Assembly: GCA_943735955.1 (NCBI GenBank)
Contig: OX030963.1
Coordinates: forward strand, 5,603,727 to 5,667,726
Length of the DNA stretch: 64,000 bases
Source of the DNA: Piscicola geometra
Taxonomy: Eukaryota > Annelida > Clitellata > Hirudinida > Piscicolidae
Direction: 5' to 3'
The translations under genes were made by a program, and so were the position numbers. The notes beneath the pieces are model-generated. The model saw only the letters and a list, made by a program, of their open reading frames with translations, did not search any database and had not been told where the DNA came from. This document shows positions 56,583 through 64,000 of this stretch, piece after piece (position 1 is the stretch's first letter; the number at the start of each line of letters is the position of its first letter).

Positions 56583-56764
56583 TGTCAGTTTTGTATAGCG
56601 CCCGGGCACGCAACTGAAGCGCCACTCACACGACATAAGTCGTGAAACACCGCATCATATACACTAGGTATATGATAGCTCACGGTTGGCTGAACTGGGA
56701 TTCGAAACTGGCGACCTTTAAGTTGCAGGTCTAACGACTTACCATCTAAGCCAACCCGCTCGCC
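56583..56764 (-). mobile_element. tRNA-derived SINE, subfamily 1, in IR-B right arm
   Basis: Nearly identical to 17436-17620, including the tail TTTTGTATAGCGCCCGGGCA (reverse orientation) shared with the CR1-like LINE. The IR-B left arm has the uninterrupted sequence TTTAGATAACTAAACAAG (about 47745), so the insertion followed the duplication. Confidence 0.9.
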
Positions 56765-56989
56765 ATTAGTTATCTAAATTAACAAACCAGTTTGTATTTT
56801 AATGTGAATTGTCATTTAATCAAATTTACTTAATTTAATTAAATTTAGCTTTTAGGTTACGTTTGCAAATTTACCTTTTTTTTGCTCAAGGTTTTCTAGT
56901 TTTCATTTCGACTATGAGATGCAATGATGGCGATATTAATGCAAATGAATACTAACGGTTTTTTAATCATTATAAAGTAAATAATTGGT

Positions 56990-57610
56990 TTATATTAATT
57001 TTCAATAGTTCATATAAAATATATACTCTCTATAGTTTATATAAAATATATACTCTCTATAGTTTATACAAAATATATACTCTCTATAGTCTAAATAAAA
57101 GATAAACTCTATATAGTCTATATAAAATATATACTATATATAGTCAGTCTAAAATATATAGTCTATATAAAATATATACTATATATATTCAGTCTAAAAT
57201 ATATAGTCTATATAAAATATATACTATATATAGTCAGTCTAAAATATATAGTCTATATAAAATATATACTATATATAGTCAGTCTAAAATATATAGTCTA
57301 TATAAAACATATACTATATATAGTCAGTCTAAAATATATAGTCTATATAAAATATATACTATATATAGTCATTCTAAAATATATAGTCTATATAAATATA
57401 TTCTATATATAGTCAGTCTAAAATATATAGTCTATATAAAATATATACTATATATAGTCAGTTTAAAATATATAGTCTATATAGACTCTAACGAGTATAT
57501 AGTATACACTATATAGACTATATATAGTATATACTATTAAGACTTTATAGAGTATATAGTATATATACTATATAGAATATATAAAGTAAATAATATATAG
57601 TATATAGACT
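56990..57610. repeat. TATA-rich tandem repeats, including a 45-bp array
   Basis: From 57107 to 57490 a unit of about 45 bp (AGTCAGTCTAAAATATATAG and the rest) recurs about eight times. The left arm (47345-47510) has about one. Flanking units of ACTCTCTATAGTTTATATAA are shared by both arms. Confidence 0.9.
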
Positions 57611-58045
57611 TGTCAACTTCTACAGTCTCGTTCCAAATTTAATTTTAAGGAACTATTAGTATTCCATTTTAGGCAACTGTAACCATGCAACACATGTATG
57701 GTCATAACAGGCCAATCACTCAATTTTTAATTTTACAACTTTCACAATAAAACTTTATTGCATCATCTATTTTACTAATAAAAATTGTAATCATATACCG
57801 TCAAAATAATATCTCCCAATATTTAAAAACTCTTCTAGGAAGACAACTTTCAGAAGCGAAACCAGAATACAAATAAGCATTTAAGATGGATGCATAGATA
57901 TGAAAATTTTTTAATTATCATTTTCAAAGCGCATAATTGTAAATAAGCTCGTTCCATCTTTGGAACCAGTTCATCTTGAGCAACCTCTCCCTATATATGA
58001 AAGAGTACCAGTTATTGACCATAACCTAGTAGCAATAGGCATTTA

Positions 58046-58150
58046 TTATCTTCTAAGCATACCAAAGACCACACTAGTAATCACTGGCAAAGCTACTGCT
58101 GCTACAGCACCCATCGTTTTAAAATCAAAATCCGTATTTTCTTTCTTGGC
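58046..58150 (-). CDS. Atlastin-like GTPase exon 13, antisense copy
   Basis: 34 codons and TAA. AKKENTDFDFKT then MGAVAAVALPVITSVVFGML and RR. The hydrophobic anchor is conserved relative to 45143-45241, while the linker is longer and the last residues differ. This pattern fits constraint on the anchor. Confidence 0.8.
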   Translation of the reverse strand, partial: AKKENTDFDFKTMGAVAAVALPVITSVVFGMLRR

Positions 58151-58238
58151 CTGTAGTTGTTGTTTTAAGAGATTTATCCAACACTCATCTACTCAAACAT
58201 CAATTGATCATTTCTATTAAACCATCTTCTCAACCAAC

Positions 58239-58368
58239 CATGTTTATTTTTTCGAAATCCTCCAACATGACGATCAACTGTTTGAAGAGATCGAGTTCAA
58301 GGTCATTCGAAGACTCCACCTCACTCATCCTCTCTTTCTTAAACTTCCGCATTGCTTTCTCATAGTGT
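58239..58368 (-). CDS. Atlastin-like GTPase exon 12, antisense copy
   Basis: A 130-bp twin of 44925-45054 with two visible residue changes (HYE for HYA; LFKQ for LSKQ). Splice borders are intact. Confidence 0.8.
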
Positions 58369-58390
58369 CTGCAAGAAGGGTGGTAGAGTT

Positions 58391-58527
58391 CAATCAATCA
58401 ATCACTAATTATTTGTATAGCGCCCTTTTACGAAGCGAAAAATAGCGCTCAGCCATCACGTTTTGAACAAATACGTCTTTAGGCCATGACGGAAAGCTAT
58501 GAGTGAATTAGTTAAAGTAAAATAATA
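58391..58527 (-). mobile_element. CR1-like LINE 3' end stub
   Basis: It matches the last roughly 135 bp of the LINE at 41530-44906, including the (ATCA)n tail and GCGCTATACAAATAATTAGT in reverse. The rest of the LINE is missing in this arm. Confidence 0.88.
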
Positions 58528-59391
58528 AACATTTTCAAAAAATAAGTGTTTATTATAAAATAGAGTGCAATAAATTGAACCTTATTTTACTCTATAAGAT
58601 ATATTGATAATAAAATACCTTTAGATAGTAAAAAAATTAATGAAATTCCAAGTTTTGAATTGATACTTAATAAAAAATAATAATTAAATTTTTTATTTAA
58701 AAAAATTATATTTGTAAATATTTGGCAATTATAGTTTTAAAAACTTCGGAGAAACCCGGAGCGAATACGCGGGTACCCGTAACAATCCATATTATTGTTA
58801 TTATCATTATTATTATCACCATTATTATTATTCATGTTATTATTATTATCAGAATCTTTATTATTAGTTTATTCAGTAGATTCTGTCTTTATAATAGAGT
58901 TTAATTTATAATTAAATTGGGTTTTATTAGTTTTAACTAGGTTAGGATTAGGGTTAGAAAGGTTTTTATTAAGTAATAAGTTGTTCATTTTTTAAATATA
59001 ATTTCTCAAATTCATGGTCTATTTTATGATCTATTTATTTATGATCAACGTCTTACATTACTTTTAGGAATTTAGGCGTAAAAAGAAAGTTCTATTGAAA
59101 AATCCCTAGAATACATAATAAATTGGAAAATATGAAAAAGAAAAAAGCCTATATAAAAGAGAATTGAAGTGTAAAATTTTTCAACTCATAAAAACACGTC
59201 AAGCCGTCCAGCAATACGAAAATTCAAAACGGGAACAACCGAACGCCATGCCGCCATGATGGACGCTAAACAATAAAAATAGCCTGTTACTCATCAACTC
59301 CTTATGAAACACTGATAATGGTATGAGATTTTGTGTTGGATGTGACAAAAAAGATGTGGTGTGGTGGATGTGACAAAAAAGTAGCACTCAC
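58528..59391. other. Non-coding part of IR-B right arm
   Basis: AT-rich, with an (ATT)n tract at 58790-58860 and a GGTTAGGATTAGGGTTAG trace (58940). It is the twin of 40760-41520. Confidence 0.6.
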
Positions 59392-59450
59392 CTATCATGT
59401 TCCTCTTTCAACTTTGCACCATCGATTTTTGGTTTGTCATTTCCACACAC
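59392..59450 (-). CDS. Atlastin-like GTPase exon 11, antisense copy
   Basis: A 59-bp twin of 40696-40754 encoding VCGNDKPKIDGAKLKEEHD, with an intact CTATCAG acceptor and GTGAGT donor. The CGNDKP form is nearer the family CGGDKP than its left-arm twin. Confidence 0.8.
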
Positions 59451-59574
59451 CTGATAGAGATGATAATGATGGTGTTAATGACAAGGCTCACACTGTTGAT
59501 AGCCTCTGTAGCTATTTGCTGAACTTTTTCAAAATTTGCTAAGCAAAATCATGATTGGCTTCAATCTTTTTCTT

Positions 59575-60040
59575 TTATTTTCGGCTGCTCCCATTGGAAG
59601 TCGCCATTGCGAATGAATTTTATCATGTTTTTCATTCACTGCATCCTCTTATCCTGCTCTGACATCTTTCATTTCCACATCCATGTACCTCCTTCTTGGT
59701 CTTTTTTTTCTATGGTGGTTTCATCTTCAACATTCACCTCCCTTTATGTGTTGTCTCCCTTATTTTCACGTGTCTAAACCATCTCAAACGTTTTTCCTCA
59801 CCATCGTGAGTTCTGCTACCTCCAACTCTGGTTCTTGCCTTATGGTCAATGCAACTGTCATAACCATACAGAATCCCGAGTTGCACAATATTTGGAGACA
59901 TATTTTGGTCACAGATTACCAATGTTACTTTTTTCCACCCACACCACACTGCTTGTACTCTTTTCTTTACTTAGCTGAAGTATTCGCCATTGCTTTGTTT
60001 GATTCAAATTGGCTTTTTGAAAACACTTTGCTATTGAAAT
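59575..60040 (-). mobile_element. LINE-like fragment, IR-B right copy
   Basis: The twin of 40150-40600 (THDGEEKRLRWFRHVKIRET, several stops). The plus-strand 120-codon frame here is a shadow of it. Confidence 0.5.
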
Positions 60041-60519
60041 GTTGAGCCAATAAATCTGCGCAATATAAAAAGACTTTGTCACAAGTTTTGCTAAAAAAAA
60101 TTTTTACCCAGCGTGAGCTTTGAAGGGGTATTATGATGATAGTCAACAAATTGGAGAAGAATTATGTAAGTGAAATATGAATAGATAGTTTTCATCTATT
60201 TTGTGTGCTGAATTGGAAAAATAATTAGTTCATTACACATCACTCTCCCTTTATTTATTATACGTTGTCAAAAGTATTACTATATTACAAAATGTATATC
60301 AATACAACAAATTAAATTTTCTATAGATATGAAATATTCTGTAAATTTTAATATCTTTTTTCATTATATATGTTATATAAAATAGAACATAATAAAATAC
60401 AAAAGTTAAGTTTCTTGTAAAATTGCTCAAGAAAGTTGAAGAAGCAGTTCAGTGATTTTATAGTGTTTCTCGTAACTGATTTGCCTAATAATCATGGCGG
60501 CGATCCTGAGATCCTGAAG

Positions 60520-60690
60520 TTTTTCAACATTAGTTGGATCTTAAGAGGCTAACTATGTGTTCTGACAAGCTGAATAAACGATCACATGGAACTGTACTTG
60601 CAGGAGATGACAAGTACTTTCATGCGAGTTTCGCAAAAGCCGGATATGCTCCTTCGTGTTGTTGCCACCAAACAATAGCACAACTCTCAA
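60520..60690 (-). mobile_element. hAT family B fragment B6 at the outer edge of IR-B
   Basis: The twin of 38958-39140, part of the dimerisation region, and truncated exactly where the satellite begins. Confidence 0.75.
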
Positions 60691-60701
60691 AGAATTGCAG
60701 T

Positions 60702-60858
60702 CGATTCACCCCTTAACCGATTCACCCCATAACCGATTCACCCCATAACCGATTCACCCCATAACCGATTCACCCCTTAACCGATTCACCCCATAACCGA
60801 TTCACCCCTTAACCGATTCACCCCATAACCGATTCACCCCTCAACCGATTCACCCCTT
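60702..60858. repeat. 16-bp satellite, about 10 copies
   Basis: The unit CGATTCACCCC(A/T)TAAC is repeated almost perfectly, alternating A and T at one position. It directly abuts IR-B. Confidence 0.97.
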
Positions 60859-60870
60859 GAAATAGTTAAA

Positions 60871-62830
60871 AACGGACTTTATTTTTTATAGGTATTTTGC
60901 TAAAATAAAATAATAAATTAAAAAATATATTTAAAATTATAAAATATCAAAAAAATATATTAAAAATTATAAAATATTAAAAAAATATATTTAAAATTGT
61001 AAAATATATAAAAAAATATATTTAAAATTATAAAATATTAAAAATATATATTAAAAATTATAAAATATTAAAAAAATATATTAAAAATTATAAAATATTT
61101 AAAAAATATAATAAAAATGATAAAATATAAAAACGGACTTTATTTTTTATAGGTATTTTGCTAAAATAAAATAATAAATTAAAAAATATATTTAAAATTA
61201 TAAAATATCAAAAAAATATATTAAAAATTATAAAATATTAAAAAAATATATTTAAAATTGTAAAATATATAAAAAAATATATTTAAAATTATAAAATATT
61301 AAAAATATATATTAAAAATTATAAAATATTAAAAAAATATATTAAAAATTATAAAATATTAAAAAAATATAATAAAAATGATAAAATAAAAAAAAAATAT
61401 ATTTAAAATGATAAAATATTATGAAAATATATTAAAAATTATAAAATATTTAAAAAATATATCAAAAATTATAAAATATTTAAATTATATAGAAAAAATT
61501 ATAAAATGTTTAAAAATATATTAAAAATTATAAAATATTAAAAAAATATATTAAAAACTATAAAATATTGAAAAAATATATTAAAAATTATAAAATACTG
61601 AAAATATATATTAAAAATTATAAAATATGTAAAAAATATATTAAAAATTATAAAATATTAAAAAAATATATTAAAAATTATAAAATATTTGATAAATATA
61701 ATAAAAATGATAAAATATTAAAAAAATATATTTAAAATGATAAAATATTCTGAAAATATATTAAAAATTATAAAATATTTAAAAAATATATTAAAAATTA
61801 TAAAATATTAAAATTATATATAAAAAATTATGAAATGTTAAAAAATATATTAAAAATTATAAAATATAAAAAAATATATTAAAAACTATAAAATATTGAA
61901 GAAATATATTAAAAATTATAAAATACTGAAAATATATATTAAAAATTATAAAATATTAAAAAAATATATTAAAAATTATAAAATATTAAAAAAATATATT
62001 AAAAATTATAAAATATGAAAAAAATATATTAAAAATTATAAAATATTAAAAATTATAAAATATTAAAAAAATATATTAAAAATTATAAAATATTAAAAAA
62101 ATATAATAAAAATGATAAAATATTAAAAAAATATATTTAAAATGATAAAATATTATGAAAATATATTAAGAATTATAAAATATTTAAAAAATATATTAAA
62201 AATAATAAAATATTAAAATTATATATAAAAAATTATAAAATGTTAAAAAAAATATTAAAAATTATAAAATATAAAAAAAATATATTAAAAACTATAAAAT
62301 ATTGAAAAAATATATTAAAAATTAGAAAGAAAAAAAAATATATTAAAAACTATAAAATATTGAAAAAATATATTAAAAATTATAAAATATTTAAAAAATT
62401 ATAAACTATTTAAAAAATTATAAAATATTTAAAAAATTATAAAATAATTAAAAAATTATAAAATAAATAGATAATTATATAATAAATAGATAATTATAAA
62501 ATAAATAGATAATTATAAAATAAATAGATAATTATAAAATAAATAGGTAATTATAAAATGAATAGATAATTATAAAATAAATAAAAACTATAAAATGAAT
62601 ACATAATTATAAAATAAATAAAAACTATAATATAATAATAAAAAGTTATAAAATAAATAAAAAGTTATAAAATAAGTAAAATAAATAATTAAATAAATGA
62701 TAAATTATTCAATAAAAAAATAATTATTCAATAAAAAAATAATTATTCAATAATAAAATAATTTTTAAATAAAAGAATAATTATTCAATATAAAATATAT
62801 TATATAATATAAAATAAATTATCAAATACA
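60871..62830. repeat. Long AT-rich satellite with higher-order duplication
   Basis: The basic unit of about 28 bp (AAAATATATTAAAAATTATA and the rest) is repeated over about 1.5 kb and grades into shorter TAAATAGATAATTATAAAA units. A block starting AACGGACTTTATTTTTTATA occurs twice (60871 and 61132), so a segment of about 260 bp was duplicated. Confidence 0.95.
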
Positions 62831-64000
62831 AAAAAAAATCTTTAATATTAAATAAATTTTTCAATATCATTTTAATATTACATTTTAAAAATAAACTTCA
62901 TCATCCAGATCTTTATATAATTGACTCCGTTTTATTTGGTAGTTGTCATAAATCTGGGATATCTTATGATGATTCTGGTCGCAGGCTTAAATCTCTATAA
63001 CCAGATCATAGTTTTGTATTTGCCTCCAGCACTCTCATTGAGGGTTGTCATTGAAGTTTGACTTTTTTGACGCTGAGGGTTTTTAAATTAGGAATTTATT
63101 TTTTAACACATGGGGATGTTGTCAGATCTGAAAATTGCTTTTGAAGTCCGGCAGTTTTGTTGAAGATGGATATTGATTTTGGAGCTGTGAATGGTTGTTT
63201 GAAGCTGGAAACGATTGATTGAAATATGAAATGCTAACTACATCAGTCTATACTTCCGTCACCAAAAAGAAAATTTAATAAGTCCTCCAGAGGGAGCTTT
63301 AAGTCTGAGGTTGATGAAGGTAGACGATTACAAATAGTATACCTATACTGTATATATAATCTTCACATATTTAACCAGTTTGAAATAGGTTGGAAACGTT
63401 TAACTACTTTGTTTTAGTTAACTATTCTCAAAAATAAGTTTTTATCTATTAGTTAAACTACTTATTTTTAGTTGAAAAATAGTTATAGTTTAACTAAAAA
63501 TATTTAGTTAGTTGCCCATCACTGTATATTATACATATGCATTTTTTAAACAATCAATGACTTCATTATTCATAGTCTTTTGAATATGTTCCGAAGCATC
63601 GAGCTGCTGAACTCTTGACCCCAGTCATCTGAAACTCAATACTTCTCTTTCACCATTTCATGAATCTTTCCGGTGTTTAAACCAGTGTTTTAAACAATTT
63701 ATAAAATGCTTCGGCATTCATTTTAAAGTATTTGTTTTTAAAACTTCAAGATTTTGAATTTTTTATAAAAACATAAACGAGCTGATTAAATACTTTTTTC
63801 TTCGGTGGATTCGTTGAAGTCATCTGATGAAAACTTTTTTCTCGTTACATTCATATAGTCTCGTATAGGTAATATTTTTTTAACGTTTCTCTAAGCTTTG
63901 AAATGAAATATTGTTCGAAGCCATAATAACTTGCTGCAGAAAGTTTTACTAGCCAATTCTGATCGTTTCTGATCGAATGGTGGTGCTTTTGGTGTTAGTT
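62831..64000. other. Non-coding end of window with a hAT-like terminus
   Basis: Repeated AGTTTAACTA and TTAGTTAACTA units at 63395-63515 end in GTTGCCCATCACTG (63512-63525). This looks like a hAT terminus (CAGTGATGGGCAAC inverted) with subterminal repeats. The other end was not found. No gene was recognised. Confidence 0.45.

Larger units (their letters stand above)
54236..60692 (-). repeat. IR-B right arm (large inverted duplication)
   Basis: The reverse complement of the left arm. It gains two SINEs (54544-54790, 56583-56764) and an expanded 45-bp array (57107-57490). It lacks hAT-F and nearly all of the LINE. The outer edge at about 60692 abuts a 16-bp satellite. Confidence 0.9.

Noticed and set aside
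59683..60045. 120-codon plus-strand frame with hydrophobic stretches
   Set aside because: The opposite strand carries the RLRWFRHVK LINE-like sequence, which is also found in the other arm.
60702..60858. CRISPR-like array
   Set aside because: A simple 16-bp satellite with no spacers.

Overview
This is a stretch of an AT-rich animal nuclear genome, most likely an invertebrate. The evidence is small coding exons with GT/AG introns, long simple repeats, tRNA-derived SINEs, CR1-like and other non-LTR retrotransposons, piggyBac and several hAT families, and scattered TTAGGG-like tracts. The species cannot be named from sequence alone. Nothing looks bacterial, and no CRISPR array or operon is present.

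The only host-type gene content is a cluster of exons from an atlastin/GBP-family dynamin-like GTPase. A plus-strand series can be followed with consistent reading phase: exon 1 (8679-8733), exons 2-3 (12373-12805), exon 4 (14893-15048), exon 5 (20976-21032), exons 6-10 (22243-23393), exon 11 (25651-25709) and exon 12 (36562-36694). A second set of 3' exons follows on the same strand: exon 10 (36944), exon 11 (40696), exon 12 (44925) and the terminal membrane-anchor exon 13 (45143-45241). An extra exon 1 lies at 4823. The exon numbering and joins are my reconstruction from protein similarity, splice-site motifs and phase. No transcript was available.

Two very large inverted duplications structure the window. 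IR-A pairs about 11432-15221 with about 29083-33710 (exons 2-4 repeated antisense) around a 13.9 kb spacer. IR-B pairs about 38955-49777 with about 54236-60692 (exons 11-13 repeated antisense) around a 4.5 kb spacer. The arms differ by clean transposon insertions and tandem-repeat expansions, so one arm often preserves the empty site for an element in the other.

Mobile elements fill most of the rest. They include an apparently intact piggyBac element (26020-28387, TTAA sites, one short intron), a broken second piggyBac, and hAT-type elements with exact 8-bp target duplications at 5240-7833, 15424-16985, 17758-20597, 18963-19305, 24105-24904, 34269-35337, 45821-47334 and 50343-51844. There are also decayed hAT fragments, LINE 3' ends, a LINE nested in a CR1-like LINE, and five copies of a tRNA-SINE. 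One SINE subfamily shares its tail with the CR1-like LINE.

Region by region: 1-8.6 kb holds hAT copies, microsatellites and the spare exon 1. From 8.6 to 26 kb lies the main GTPase gene with nested hAT elements in its introns. piggyBac occupies 26-28.4 kb and the IR-A right arm 29-33.7 kb. From 33.7 to 38.9 kb are decayed hAT, exon 12 and the junction with the second exon set. IR-B occupies 39-60.7 kb. From 60.7 kb to the end are a 16-bp satellite, a long AT-rich satellite and non-coding sequence.
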